From Polynucleobacter sp. AP-Melu-500A-A1 (GTDB lineage Bacteria; Pseudomonadota; Gammaproteobacteria; Burkholderiales; Burkholderiaceae): a stretch of 64,000 nucleotides of DNA. The stretch covers positions 1 through 64,000 of the forward strand of contig NZ_JACVOZ010000001.1 of assembly GCF_018882125.1 (NCBI RefSeq), in the 5' to 3' direction. Positions 15,416-24,853 of this stretch are shown here, one piece after another. The position numbers were made by a program, and so were the translations under genes. The notes beneath the pieces are model-generated. The model made no database searches, had not been told where the DNA came from, and saw only the letters and a program-made list of their open reading frames with translations. Each line of letters begins with the position of its first letter. The stretch's first letter is position 1.

Positions 15416-16768
15416 ATGAAAAAGCTTTACATCAAAACCTTTGGCTGTCAGATGAACGAGTATGACTCGGGCAAGATGGCCGACCTCTTACATGCCAATG
15501 AAGGCATGGTCATGACAGATTCGCCTGAAGATGCGGATGTCGTTCTCCTCAATACTTGCTCAATTCGAGAAAAAGCAGAAGATAAAGTTTTTTCTGATTT
15601 GGGTAGATTACGCGAGCTCAAGAAACTCAAGCCAGAATTACTGATCGGCGTTGGCGGCTGCGTTGCTAGCCAAGAAGGTCAGCAAATTGTCAGCCGCGCC
15701 CCCTATGTCGATGTCGTCTTTGGGCCGCAAACATTGCACCGTCTTTCTGACTTAATTGCAAAGCGTCGTCAGACCGGAATTTCACAAGTAGATATATCTT
15801 TTCCAGAAATTGAAAAATTTGATCACTTACCTGCCTCACGCCAGACTCGGGGTTCAGCTTATGTTTCCATCATGGAAGGCTGCTCAAAATATTGCAGCTA
15901 CTGTGTTGTTCCCTATACCCGCGGCGAAGAAGTATCCCGACCTTTTGATGATGTCTTAACTGAAGTAGCGGGCCTTGCTAGTCAAGGTGTTAAAGAAATT
16001 GTGTTGCTTGGTCAAAACGTCAATGCTTATCTGGGCAAAATGGGTGCTACTGATGAGATTGCAGACTTCGCTTTGTTAATTGAATACATTGCAGAGATAC
16101 CTGGCGTTGAGCGCATCCGCTTTACCACCAGCCATCCAAAAGAATTTACACAGCGACTCGTTGATGTCTACGCAAAAGTACCCAAGCTTGTCAGCCATCT
16201 GCACTTACCCGTACAACATGGTTCGGATGCCATGCTCTCAGCCATGAAGCGTGGTTATACCGCTCTCGAGTACAAGAGCATTATTCGTAAGATGCGTGCC
16301 GTCAGGCCTGACCTTACTTTATCGAGCGACTTTATTGTGGGTTTTCCTGGGGAGACTGAAGCGGATTTTGAAAAGCTACTGAAGATGGTTCAAGATCTTC
16401 AATTTGATAATAGCTTCTGCTTTATTTTTAGTCCTCGCCCCGGCACCCCTGCCGCTAACTTAAGTGATGACACTCCTTACGAAGTCAAACTCAAGCGTTT
16501 ACAAACCTTATTAGCCCTCGTAGAGAGCCAAGCCAATCAAATCAGTAAAAAAATGCTTGGTAATATCGAAAAAGTATTAGTAGAAGGGCTAGCCAAAGAT
16601 GGCGTGAATCTGCAAGGACGCTGCGCTAATAATCGCGTCATTCATTTCACGGCAGTAGAACAAGACATGGAATCACTCATAGGCAATATGGTTGATATTG
16701 AAGTAACGGAAGTACTTAACTACACCTTAAGAGGCGAACTCTTAAATACCCATGCAAACTCCCACTAA
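15416..16768 (+). CDS. miaB: tRNA-2-methylthio-N6-dimethylallyladenosine synthase
   Basis: 450 residues. MiaB adds a methylthio group to i6A37 in tRNAs reading UNN codons. The N-terminal UPF0004 domain begins [15 protein letters not shown], with cluster cysteines also in [13 protein letters not shown] and [11 protein letters not shown]. The radical-SAM motif is [15 protein letters not shown] near residue 157, and the TRAM domain closes the protein. The length equals that of typical MiaB. Its last 17 bases overlap the ybeY start. In many Burkholderiales a phoH-like gene separates miaB and ybeY; it is absent here. Confidence 0.97.
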   Translation: MKKLYIKTFGCQMNEYDSGKMADLLHANEGMVMTDSPEDADVVLLNTCSIREKAEDKVFSDLGRLRELKKLKPELLIGVGGCVASQEGQQIVSRAPYVDVVFGPQTLHRLSDLIAKRRQTGISQVDISFPEIEKFDHLPASRQTRGSAYVSIMEGCSKYCSYCVVPYTRGEEVSRPFDDVLTEVAGLASQGVKEIVLLGQNVNAYLGKMGATDEIADFALLIEYIAEIPGVERIRFTTSHPKEFTQRLVDVYAKVPKLVSHLHLPVQHGSDAMLSAMKRGYTALEYKSIIRKMRAVRPDLTLSSDFIVGFPGETEADFEKLLKMVQDLQFDNSFCFIFSPRPGTPAANLSDDTPYEVKLKRLQTLLALVESQANQISKKMLGNIEKVLVEGLAKDGVNLQGRCANNRVIHFTAVEQDMESLIGNMVDIEVTEVLNYTLRGELLNTHANSH

Positions 16769-17222
16769 ATCTAAATTACTCATTGAGCTTCAATACGCGA
16801 GTCCCGCTATTGAAGCGGCGCTTACTCAGCAAGCGTCAAAGAATGTCATAAAGAAGTGGGTGAAAGCAGCTACACACCAGGGAGGGCTACTAACTCTGCG
16901 CTTTGTGAATGCCGCAGAAGGAAAGAAATTAAATCTGGCTTATCGAAACAAAGATCAGGCGACCAACGTTTTAACTTTTCCATACGAGTCATCAAAAACA
17001 AATGTACTGGCCGATATTATTTTTTGTCTGCCGATTGTTCAAAATGAAGCAAAAGAACAAGGAAAAACACTTAAAGCGCATCTTGCCCACCTGATCGTGC
17101 ATGGCTGCCTTCATGCTCAAGCCTATGATCATCAAACTGCGAAAGATGCAAAAAAGATGGAGTCACTAGAAGTACAAATTCTAGAAAAATTAGGGTTTTC
17201 TAATCCTTACCTCGAATCCTAG
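16752..17222 (+). CDS. ybeY: Endoribonuclease YbeY, rRNA maturation factor
   Basis: 156 residues. YbeY is a zinc metallo-RNase involved in 16S rRNA 3' end processing and ribosome quality control. The metal motif reads [11 protein letters not shown] near residues 117-127, with all three metal histidines present, although the usual HGxLHLxGYDH has Leu and Gly where this protein has Ala and Ala. The upstream [18 protein letters not shown] segment is typical. The start lies inside the end of miaB, so translation is probably coupled. Confidence 0.93.
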   Translation: MQTPTKSKLLIELQYASPAIEAALTQQASKNVIKKWVKAATHQGGLLTLRFVNAAEGKKLNLAYRNKDQATNVLTFPYESSKTNVLADIIFCLPIVQNEAKEQGKTLKAHLAHLIVHGCLHAQAYDHQTAKDAKKMESLEVQILEKLGFSNPYLES

Positions 17223-17278
17223 GCCTCATTTACCTGCTCAATTGAAAAATTGACATATTTCTAAGCTATTCTTCCTAT

Positions 17279-18118
17279 ATGCCTGACCCCAATAAATCAC
17301 TACTAGATCGGCTAACCGATTTTTTAACGCCAAAACCTGTTAGTCCAAACGAGCGCCGCCAGGAACTCATTGAGACCTTACGAGAGGCTCAAACTGAAGG
17401 ACTGATTGATGTTGATGCACTCTCAATGATTGAGGGCGTCTTTCAAGTAGGGCAACTTTGTGCACGCGATATCTTGGTACCTAGGGCACAGATTGATTGG
17501 ATTGATATCAACTGCAGCTTAGCTGTCATCATTCAAAGCGTGATAGATGCAGCCCACTCTCGCTTTCCGGTCTACGAAGGCAGTAAAGATAATGTGATTG
17601 GCATCTTATTAGCAAAAGATCTATTACGACATGCAACAGAAAAAGATTTTCAAGTGCGCGATTGGCTTAGGCCAGTAGTTTTCATTCCTGAATCAAAACG
17701 CCTTAGCGTTTTATTGCGCGACTTTAAAGATAATCGCAATCACCTAGCGATTGTCGTGGATGAATACAGTGGCGTTGCCGGGATCATCACGATTGAAGAT
17801 GTATTGGAGCAAATCGTTGGTGATATTGAAGATGAACATGACATTGATGAAGAAGCTGATAACCTGATTACGCTTGATAATGGGGATATTAGGGTGAAAG
17901 GCATTACCGAGCTAGAGCAATTTAACGAGAAGCTTGGCACCCACTTTGTAGAAGAGGATATTGAAACTGTTGCTGGTCTTGTAATTCAACATCTGGGCAG
18001 AGTTCCAAAGGTAGGTGAACGCATTTCAATAGATGGTATTGAATTCGAAATCTTGCGTGCTGATCCTCGTCAAATCCATATCTTGCTAGCGCGTCAAACT
18101 TCTAAGAAAACTGACTGA
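17279..18118 (+). CDS. corC: CorC/YbeX-type CBS-pair protein
   Basis: 279 residues. A short N-terminal helix region is followed by GVFQVGQLCARDILVPRAQID and then a CBS-domain pair (FPVYEGSKDNVIGILLAKDLL and HLAIVVDEYSGVAGIITIEDVLEQIVGDIEDE). The C-terminal CorC_HlyC domain ends in EFEILRADPRQIHIL. YbeX/CorC proteins have been linked to Mg2+/Co2+ efflux and, more recently, to ribosome metabolism, in keeping with the miaB-ybeY neighbourhood. It is 56 bp after ybeY and 8 bp before lnt. Confidence 0.94.
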   Translation: MPDPNKSLLDRLTDFLTPKPVSPNERRQELIETLREAQTEGLIDVDALSMIEGVFQVGQLCARDILVPRAQIDWIDINCSLAVIIQSVIDAAHSRFPVYEGSKDNVIGILLAKDLLRHATEKDFQVRDWLRPVVFIPESKRLSVLLRDFKDNRNHLAIVVDEYSGVAGIITIEDVLEQIVGDIEDEHDIDEEADNLITLDNGDIRVKGITELEQFNEKLGTHFVEEDIETVAGLVIQHLGRVPKVGERISIDGIEFEILRADPRQIHILLARQTSKKTD

Positions 18119-18126
18119 GACTGATC

Positions 18127-19650
18127 TTGATTCATCCGCTTTCTCGTAGTCGATCAGCAATTCATTATTTAACGCTATTTATATTGGGCGCAGTCCTAGC
18201 TGGTGCGACTGAGTTGTCCTATGGTGGGTGGATTCAAATTCCCATACTGAGCGTGATATGGTGGCAACTCACTTTAGAAAACCACTCTTCTATAAAGCAT
18301 CAGCTCTTATCTGGTTTGATATTTGGCTTAGGCTACTTTGTGATCGGTCTGTGGTGGATTTATATCAGCCTTCATGATGTAGGTGGTATGAATGCAGCGC
18401 TATCTTGCATGGCAGTATTTTTATTGTCTGCCTATATGGCGCTGTACTTTGCACTTGCCACACTCACACTGACTCTGCTTCACAACTCACGCTTTACTGG
18501 CCTCTTCCTGGCAGCCAGCTGGGTTGTAATGGAATTCTTGCGTGGCTATATCTTTACAGGTTTTCCCTGGATGGGCTTGGCAGAGAGCCAAGTCAACGGA
18601 CCATTTTCAGTTATTGCCCCTTACTTTGGTGGTCTGGCCTGCACCTTTCTGGTGGTTTTTACTTCATGGCAAATCTTGCAACTAAAGAAAGATCCTTTAG
18701 TCAGCACTCTCACGCTCATCTTTGTCATAGTATTAACCGCGCTCTCAAGTTTATGGAGCTTTACTAAGCCTATTGGGGCGCCTCTTAGAGTAGAACTAAT
18801 TCAAGGCAATTTTGCTCAAAGTCTGATATTCAAACCAGAAGGCGTGCTCAAGCAAATTGAGTTTTACTTTGCTGCGATGTCTAAATCTCATGCTGAACTC
18901 ATCATTGCCCCAGAAACAGCTTTTCCATGGCCTGAAAGTAATTTACCCAGTGGGACCATAGATGCTCTACAAAAACAGATTAATCAGCAAGGTAACAATT
19001 TATTATTTGGGGTGATTGGTAGGCATACCAATACAAAAGATGGTCGGGAGTTTTCTAATCGCGCATTAGGTCTTTCACCCGCAAATCCACCTTACCTCTA
19101 TGACAAAAACCATCTAGTTCCATTTGGTGAATTTATTCCCCCAGGATTCCATTGGTTTGTAAATGCCTTTAATGTTCCCTTAAGCGACTTTGCTAGAGGC
19201 GGAATGAATCAAGAAAATTTCTTGATTCAAAGGCCGAATCAAAAGCCTCTCTTGGCCGCAATTACAATTTGCTATGAGGATGTCTTTGGCGGAGAGCTAG
19301 CTAGTCGCATTCGAAACAGCTCTACATCGACCAATGTATTAATTAATCTCACCAACTTGGCTTGGTTCGGAGACTCTCAAGCATCCTCTCAGCAATTACG
19401 CTTATCTCAACTGCGCTCACTAGAAACTGGTCTTCCGGCACTCCGGGCAACCAATACTGGTATTACCTCTGTTTTAGGTCCCGACGGAAAGGTGTTGTCT
19501 TCTCTTCCTGAATTTAGCCAAGCCAGCCTCATTACCCAAGTACAAGCTTATGAAGGCAAAACACCCTATGTGCGCTGGGGAAATTTACCGATTTTGAGTA
19601 TTTCTTGCATTCTGCTGATCTGGGGCTTGATTCGTCACAGACGTTTTTAG
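18127..19650 (+). CDS. lnt: Apolipoprotein N-acyltransferase
   Basis: 507 residues with a TTG start 8 bp after the corC stop. Six or more N-terminal hydrophobic helices lead into a periplasmic nitrilase-like domain. The catalytic triad is visible: Glu in IIAPETAFPW near residue 262, Lys in LYDKNHLVPFGEF near 330, and Cys in ITICYEDVFGGE near 382. Lnt adds the third acyl chain to the N-terminal Cys of lipoproteins, so it would act on the two lipoproteins encoded in this window. It belongs to the corC-lnt-glyQ run. Confidence 0.96.
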   Translation: MIHPLSRSRSAIHYLTLFILGAVLAGATELSYGGWIQIPILSVIWWQLTLENHSSIKHQLLSGLIFGLGYFVIGLWWIYISLHDVGGMNAALSCMAVFLLSAYMALYFALATLTLTLLHNSRFTGLFLAASWVVMEFLRGYIFTGFPWMGLAESQVNGPFSVIAPYFGGLACTFLVVFTSWQILQLKKDPLVSTLTLIFVIVLTALSSLWSFTKPIGAPLRVELIQGNFAQSLIFKPEGVLKQIEFYFAAMSKSHAELIIAPETAFPWPESNLPSGTIDALQKQINQQGNNLLFGVIGRHTNTKDGREFSNRALGLSPANPPYLYDKNHLVPFGEFIPPGFHWFVNAFNVPLSDFARGGMNQENFLIQRPNQKPLLAAITICYEDVFGGELASRIRNSSTSTNVLINLTNLAWFGDSQASSQQLRLSQLRSLETGLPALRATNTGITSVLGPDGKVLSSLPEFSQASLITQVQAYEGKTPYVRWGNLPILSISCILLIWGLIRHRRF

Positions 19651-19710
19651 CTAGATTTAACTCCTGGACCATCCTAGCCATGTAAAATCAATGGCTTAGC
19701 CAGGTTAATC

Positions 19711-20589
19711 ATGCTTACTTTTCAGCAAATCATTCTCAAACTCCAAGATTATTGGGACCAACAAGGTTGTGCCCTATTACAACCTATCGACCTCGAGGTA
19801 GGCGCTGGTACTTCTCATACCGCCACCTTCTTGCGCGCTATTGGTCCAGAGCCTTGGAAAGCAGCCTATGTTCAGCCCTCACGTAGACCCAAAGACGGGC
19901 GCTATGGCGAGAACCCAAATCGCTTGCAGCACTACTATCAATATCAAGTTGTTCTTAAGCCCGCCCCAGAAAATATTCTAGAACTCTATCTTGGTTCGCT
20001 ATCCGCTCTTGGTCTTAATCTCAAAGAAAATGATGTGCGCTTTGTTGAGGATGATTGGGAAAATCCAACCTTGGGTGCTTGGGGATTGGGTTGGGAAGTT
20101 TGGCTCAATGGCATGGAAGTAACCCAGTTCACTTATTTCCAGCAAGTTGGTGGTTTAGATTGCAAACCCGTGCTTGGCGAAATTACTTACGGCATCGAGC
20201 GCTTAGCAATGTACATTCAAAATTGTTCGAATGTATATGACCTTGTTTGGGCAGACGGTATTTCTTATGGTGACGTGTATCACCAGAATGAAGTTGAACA
20301 GTCTTGCTATAACTTTGAACACTCCAACGCAGACTTACTATTTGCAAACTTTGCAAACTATGAAAGCGAAGCAAAACGCTTAATGGAAGTGCCTTTGGCA
20401 TTGCCTGCTTATGAAATGGTCTTAAAGGCTGCCCATACCTTCAATCTTTTAGATGCCCGTGGCGCCATCTCTGTTACAGAACGTGCTGCGTATATTGGCC
20501 GCATTCGTAATCTCTCGCGCGCCGTTGCACAAGCGTATTTTGAGTCCCGAGAAAAGCTGGGATTCCCAATGTGCCATCGCCAAGCCTAA
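19711..20589 (+). CDS. glyQ: Glycyl-tRNA synthetase alpha subunit
   Basis: 292 residues, close to the usual size of the bacterial alpha chain. It opens with [20 protein letters not shown] and continues with [20 protein letters not shown], both hallmark GlyQ segments, then the class II core with [29 protein letters not shown]. The alpha chain holds the aminoacylation active site and works as an alpha2beta2 tetramer with GlyS, encoded 13 bp downstream. Confidence 0.98.
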   Translation: MLTFQQIILKLQDYWDQQGCALLQPIDLEVGAGTSHTATFLRAIGPEPWKAAYVQPSRRPKDGRYGENPNRLQHYYQYQVVLKPAPENILELYLGSLSALGLNLKENDVRFVEDDWENPTLGAWGLGWEVWLNGMEVTQFTYFQQVGGLDCKPVLGEITYGIERLAMYIQNCSNVYDLVWADGISYGDVYHQNEVEQSCYNFEHSNADLLFANFANYESEAKRLMEVPLALPAYEMVLKAAHTFNLLDARGAISVTERAAYIGRIRNLSRAVAQAYFESREKLGFPMCHRQA

Positions 20590-20602
20590 GTAATACCTAT
20601 TT

Positions 20603-22741
20603 ATGAGTACATCTAATTCTCCTTCGCAATCAGCTAATTTATTGATTGAAGTCTTTACAGAAGAACTACCCCCTAAATCACTACGTCGTTTAGGTGATGC
20701 TTTTAGCGAAGGCATCTATGCCTCTTTAAAGTCTGCAGGACTAGCCTCAGATACCTCTACGGTGACTGGTTTTGCAACGCCACGTCGCCTTGCAGTATTT
20801 ATTACAAATGTTCTAGATCAAGCGCCTGATTACCCGGTGCGTGAAAAATTATTACCAACAAGCATTGCATTTGATGCCAATGGCAAAGCAACGCCGCCCC
20901 TACTCAAGAAATTGGGATCTCTAGGCTATGCAGATATTGATCTTGCAGCTCTAGAAAAATCAGGCGAAGGTAAAAATGAAGCTCTGTATCTCAATGTCAT
21001 CGCCAAAGGTGCAGCACTTGAGCAAACTGCTCAAGCAGCACTTGAGCAAACTTTAAACAAATTACCAATTGCCAAAATGATGCACTATCAGGTGCAACAA
21101 AAAAATGGTCAATTGGCTGATGTGCAATTTGCCCGTCCAGCACACCGCATCATTGCACTGCATGGCAACAAGACTCTCAAACTCACTAGCCTTGGTATTG
21201 ATGCGGGCAATCAAACGGAAGGGCACCGCTTTCTTGCGCCAGGCATAGTAGCCATTACAGTCGCTGATCAATATGAAGCGGACTTAGAGACAAAAGCAAA
21301 AGTTATTCCAAGCTTTAATAAGCGTCGTGCCAAGATAGAAGCTGCTCTTCTCAAATCTGCTGGCGATGACTTAGTACTGATGCCAGATAGTCTTCTCGAC
21401 GAAGTCACTGCGCTTGTAGAGTGGCCAGCAATTTATGAGTGTCATTTCGATCAAGAATTTTTGGAGGTACCTCAAGAATGTTTGATTCTGACCATGCAGA
21501 CAAATCAAAAATACTTTGCCCTGACCGATAAGCAAGGAAAATTACGCAATCGCTTTTTGATTGTTTCCAATATTGAAACCGATAAACCGCATGCCATCGT
21601 TTCTGGTAATGAACGCGTCGTGCGTCCACGCCTTTCTGATGCACGCTTCTTCTTTATGCAAGATCAAAAGCGCCCGCTAGCTTCACGAGTCGCCGATCTT
21701 GGCAGAGTGGTTTATCACAATCAACTGGGTAATCAGTTAGAGCGTGCCAAACGCGTTCAAGGTATTGCCGCCGGAATTGCTAAAAAATTAGGTGCAGATC
21801 ACAAGCTGGCTGAGCGTGCAGCTGAGCTTGCCAAAACCGATTTACTTACCGATATGGTTGGCGAATTCCCAGAGCTGCAAGGCATTATGGGCAACTACTA
21901 TGCTAAACACGATGGTGAAAATGCTGAGGTGGCCGCTGCTTGTAGTGAGCACTATATGCCGCGCTTTGCAGGCGATGCTTTGCCACAAACTCAAACAGGT
22001 ACGATTTTGGCGATTGCCGATAAACTCGAAACATTAGTCGGTATCTGGGGTGTTGGTCTTGCACCAACAGGGGATAAAGACCCCTATGCGCTACGTCGTC
22101 ATGCTTTAGGCATCTGTCGCTTGCTCTTGGAAAAAAATCTATCCTTAAGCTTGCCAGAGTTAATTGAATTGGCTCGTGCGCAGTTTCCACAAAAAGAAGT
22201 ACAAGAAAAAGCGCAAACGGCTGATATTGATGCCTTCATCATTGATCGTCTTCGCGCCTACTTACGTGATCAGGCAATGGCTGGAAAACCTTTTACCAGT
22301 GCAGAGATCGATGCGGTATTAAGTCAATCCCCGGCGCAGATTAATGATCTGATTGCGCGTTTAGCCGCCTTACGCGAATTTAATGCATTACCTCAAGCTG
22401 CTCAACTAGCGGCAGCCAATAAACGTATTAGCAATATCTTGAAGAAAACGACAACAAAGATTCCTGCGGCTTGCTCAAGCAAACTATTGCAGATTCCTGC
22501 AGAGTCTGCACTTTACCAAGCCCTCGAAGCAGCCACACCAGCACTAGATACGGCATATGAAAAACGTCAGTTTGTTGAACTTCTTAAAGCGCTAGTCGCT
22601 TTGAGTGTGCCCATCGATCAGTTCTTTGCCGATGTGATGGTGATGGACCCAAATCCTGAACTACGTGATAACCGTCTAGCGCTCCTGCAACAACTGCACC
22701 AGAAAATGAATCTCGTTGCCGATCTCGGCAAATTAGCATGA
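20603..22741 (+). CDS. glyS: Glycyl-tRNA synthetase beta subunit
   Basis: 712 residues. LLIEVFTEELPPKSLRRLGDAF opens the beta chain, and RDARFFFMQDQKR-like and ELQGIMGNYYAKHDGE segments mark the HD-related middle. A C-terminal DALR-type helical domain (FADVMVMDPNPELRDNRLALLQQ) binds the tRNA anticodon. An interval near residues 135-150 repeats ALEQTAQAALEQTLN. It partners GlyQ and overlaps gmhB by 4 bp. Confidence 0.98.
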   Translation: MSTSNSPSQSANLLIEVFTEELPPKSLRRLGDAFSEGIYASLKSAGLASDTSTVTGFATPRRLAVFITNVLDQAPDYPVREKLLPTSIAFDANGKATPPLLKKLGSLGYADIDLAALEKSGEGKNEALYLNVIAKGAALEQTAQAALEQTLNKLPIAKMMHYQVQQKNGQLADVQFARPAHRIIALHGNKTLKLTSLGIDAGNQTEGHRFLAPGIVAITVADQYEADLETKAKVIPSFNKRRAKIEAALLKSAGDDLVLMPDSLLDEVTALVEWPAIYECHFDQEFLEVPQECLILTMQTNQKYFALTDKQGKLRNRFLIVSNIETDKPHAIVSGNERVVRPRLSDARFFFMQDQKRPLASRVADLGRVVYHNQLGNQLERAKRVQGIAAGIAKKLGADHKLAERAAELAKTDLLTDMVGEFPELQGIMGNYYAKHDGENAEVAAACSEHYMPRFAGDALPQTQTGTILAIADKLETLVGIWGVGLAPTGDKDPYALRRHALGICRLLLEKNLSLSLPELIELARAQFPQKEVQEKAQTADIDAFIIDRLRAYLRDQAMAGKPFTSAEIDAVLSQSPAQINDLIARLAALREFNALPQAAQLAAANKRISNILKKTTTKIPAACSSKLLQIPAESALYQALEAATPALDTAYEKRQFVELLKALVALSVPIDQFFADVMVMDPNPELRDNRLALLQQLHQKMNLVADLGKLA

Positions 22742-23310
22742 GCCTAAGCTCTTCTAAACTCATCATTCTGGATCGTGATGGCGTGATCAATGAAGATCGT
22801 GATGATTATGTGAAATCAGTAGATGAGTGGGTTCCGCTGCCAGGTAGTTTAGAGGCAATTGCTCTCCTCAATCAAGCTGGCTACCAAATTGCAATTGCAA
22901 CCAATCAATCTGGTTTAGCCAGAGGTTTTTTCACTATCACCGATTTGCATGCCATGCATGACAAGATGGATAAGTTGCTCAAGCCATTAGGTGGTCATAT
23001 TGATGGTATTTTCTTTTGCCCACACATTGATTCTCATGGGTGCGATTGCCGCAAACCACTTCCTGGGTTGATGAAAGAAATTGCGCTACGTTACAAAAGA
23101 ACAGATAGCACGACCCCATTACTTGGGGTCCCTATTGTGGGCGATTCTTTGCGCGATCTTCAAGCTGGCATCACCCTAGGCGCAATGCCTCACCTAGTAC
23201 TTACTGGCAAAGGTCAAAAGACTCTGGAAGCAGGAAATTTGCCAGAGGGTACGCAAATTCATGCTGATCTCATGGCTTTTGCTAGTGCAATTCTAGAAAA
23301 CAAGGCATAA
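22738..23310 (+). CDS. gmhB: D-glycero-beta-D-manno-heptose 1,7-bisphosphate 7-phosphatase
   Basis: 190 residues, HAD superfamily. The nucleophile motif is ILDRDGVINEDRDDYVK at residues 8-24. ATNQSGLARG follows near 55, and the zinc-binding FCPHIDSHGCDCRKP near 96-110 is the feature that marks GmhB within the HAD phosphatases. PIVGDSLRDLQAG supplies the acidic motif IV. GmhB removes the C7 phosphate during ADP-heptose synthesis for the lipopolysaccharide core. Its ATG overlaps the glyS stop by 4 bp. Confidence 0.96.
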   Translation: MSLSSSKLIILDRDGVINEDRDDYVKSVDEWVPLPGSLEAIALLNQAGYQIAIATNQSGLARGFFTITDLHAMHDKMDKLLKPLGGHIDGIFFCPHIDSHGCDCRKPLPGLMKEIALRYKRTDSTTPLLGVPIVGDSLRDLQAGITLGAMPHLVLTGKGQKTLEAGNLPEGTQIHADLMAFASAILENKA

Positions 23311-23317
23311 AGCAAAT

Positions 23318-24052
23318 ATGACTTTTATTCGTTCCACACTCTTTGCTTTATTTTTACTGATCTTTACTCCGATTTGGTCTGTGCTTTGCATGATCGCTTT
23401 CCCCTTTTTGAGTCCAGAAAATCGCTATACCTTTATTGGCTTATGGAACAAGGTAGTAATCTGGGTTCTACAACATCTTTGCGGGATTCATTATGAAATT
23501 CGCGGCATGGAAAATATGGAGGCTGTGTTAAATGAGCCAGTGGTGATTCTAAGTAAGCACCAATCTGCCTATGAAACCATTGCTTATATTGCCCTACTAC
23601 CTAAACAGCTATGCTTTGTCTTTAAACGTGAATTACTCTGGATTCCCTTCTTTGGTTGGGCATTAGCACTACTTAAAATGATTCATATCAATCGGGCTAG
23701 CAAACAAACTGCTGCGCTGTCAGTCGCTAGCCAGGGCCGAAAACGCTTAAGCGAAGGCAAGTGGATTATGTTGTTCCCCGAAGGCACCAGAACCCCGATT
23801 GGATCGAATAAACCCTATCGCAAAGGTGGTGCACGCCTCGCTAGTGCCACTGGTGCACTGGTGATTCCGATTGCCCACAATGCAGGGCGCTTTTGGCCTA
23901 AGAATAGTTTTCTTAAACAACCTGGGACTGTGATTTTCTCCATTGGTCCCGTGATTCGTTCCGAAGGAAAATCAGGAGAAGAATTACAGCAAGAAGTAGA
24001 AGGTTGGATTGAAGCAGAAATGCGTGTGATTGATCCAAGCGCGTATCAGTAA
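23318..24052 (+). CDS. plsC: 1-acyl-sn-glycerol-3-phosphate acyltransferase
   Basis: 244 residues with an N-terminal hydrophobic segment. It makes phosphatidic acid in membrane lipid synthesis. Motif I reads SKHQSAYET, that is H-x4-E where the textbook acyltransferase motif is H-x4-D. Motif III is present as LFPEGTRTPIGSNKPYRKGG, and motif IV as ALVIPIAHNAG. I recall the Glu variant from other betaproteobacterial members, so it is probably functional. The gene ends the glyQS-gmhB-plsC run and converges on rsmA. Confidence 0.93.
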   Translation: MTFIRSTLFALFLLIFTPIWSVLCMIAFPFLSPENRYTFIGLWNKVVIWVLQHLCGIHYEIRGMENMEAVLNEPVVILSKHQSAYETIAYIALLPKQLCFVFKRELLWIPFFGWALALLKMIHINRASKQTAALSVASQGRKRLSEGKWIMLFPEGTRTPIGSNKPYRKGGARLASATGALVIPIAHNAGRFWPKNSFLKQPGTVIFSIGPVIRSEGKSGEELQQEVEGWIEAEMRVIDPSAYQ

Positions 24053-24071
24053 ATCTCAACTTAGATTTACT
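24048..24071. terminator. 9-bp inverted repeat at the plsC/rsmA convergent junction
   Basis: AGTAAATCT (24048-24056) and AGATTTACT (24063-24071) form a perfect stem with a 6-nt loop. It covers the plsC stop codon and ends 3 bp before the rsmA stop. It is AT-rich and lacks a clear T run, so it may be a weak bidirectional terminator or a 3'-end stabilising hairpin. Confidence 0.45.
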
Positions 24072-24074
24072 TGC

Positions 24075-24851
24075 TTAAGCGGCTAGGATCCTAGCCCACT
24101 CCATATAACGATCTACTGAAATATCTTGCGCCCTCGCCTTAAGCTCTATTTCCGTTAAATGGATGCGGTCGGCAAAAGCCTGTAAATTGGTTCGGAGCAT
24201 TTTTCTTCTTTGGGAAAACGCAGCAGCAACTACTTTCTCTAGCGCGCTCCATTGCGCATCATTTAAGTTGAAGTCTTTTCGAGGAATCATGCGCACTACA
24301 GCAGAGTTCACTTTGGGCTGAGGATCAAAGGCCTCAGGAGGCACCTCTAATACCTGTTCCATGTCATAGCGAGCTTGCAGCATGACTGACAATCTACTGA
24401 AATCTGAGCTGCCTGCTTTAGCTACCATACGTTCAACAACTTCAGCCTGTAGCATAAAGACTTGCTCATCAATCTCTTTGGCGGCACCAACTAAATGAAA
24501 CAATAAAGGCGATGAAATATTGTAAGGAAGATTTCCAACAACTTTACAAAGACCAGTACGCCCATCACAACTCTTGGCCCACTCTAAAAAATCAAACTGC
24601 AGTGCATCTCCCTCAATGACTTTGAGGCCCTGCAAGTTCTCTTGATGCCAATAAGCTACTAAATCACGGTCAATTTCTAATAAATCTAGTTGATCTAAAT
24701 TTTTAAGCAAGGGTCTGGTTAAGGCACCTAGACCAGGACCAATCTCAATCACATGCATCTGAGCGCTTGGCTGTATTAAGGCAACAATCGAATAAATGAT
24801 GCCATCGTCTTGCAGAAAATTTTGGCTAAAACGTTTACGAGCACGATGCAT
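24075..24851 (-). CDS. rsmA: 16S rRNA (adenine1518/1519-N6)-dimethyltransferase
   Basis: 258 residues. RsmA (KsgA) dimethylates the two adenines of the helix 45 loop in 16S rRNA late in small-subunit assembly. The opening RKRFSQNFLQDDGIIYSIV, the SAM loop IEIGPGLGALTRPLL near residue 36 and the catalytic motif NLPYNISSPLLF near 105 are intact, and the C-terminal RRKMLRTNLQ segment is typical. It is 2 bp downstream of pdxA, the usual surA-pdxA-rsmA order. Confidence 0.97.
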   Translation of the reverse strand: MHRARKRFSQNFLQDDGIIYSIVALIQPSAQMHVIEIGPGLGALTRPLLKNLDQLDLLEIDRDLVAYWHQENLQGLKVIEGDALQFDFLEWAKSCDGRTGLCKVVGNLPYNISSPLLFHLVGAAKEIDEQVFMLQAEVVERMVAKAGSSDFSRLSVMLQARYDMEQVLEVPPEAFDPQPKVNSAVVRMIPRKDFNLNDAQWSALEKVVAAAFSQRRKMLRTNLQAFADRIHLTEIELKARAQDISVDRYMEWARILAA

Positions 24852-24853
24852 GC

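Noticed and set aside
21000..21060. Repeat within glyS (ALEQTAQAALEQTLN)
   Set aside because: A short duplication within a helix-rich region; no sign of a mobile or functional element.
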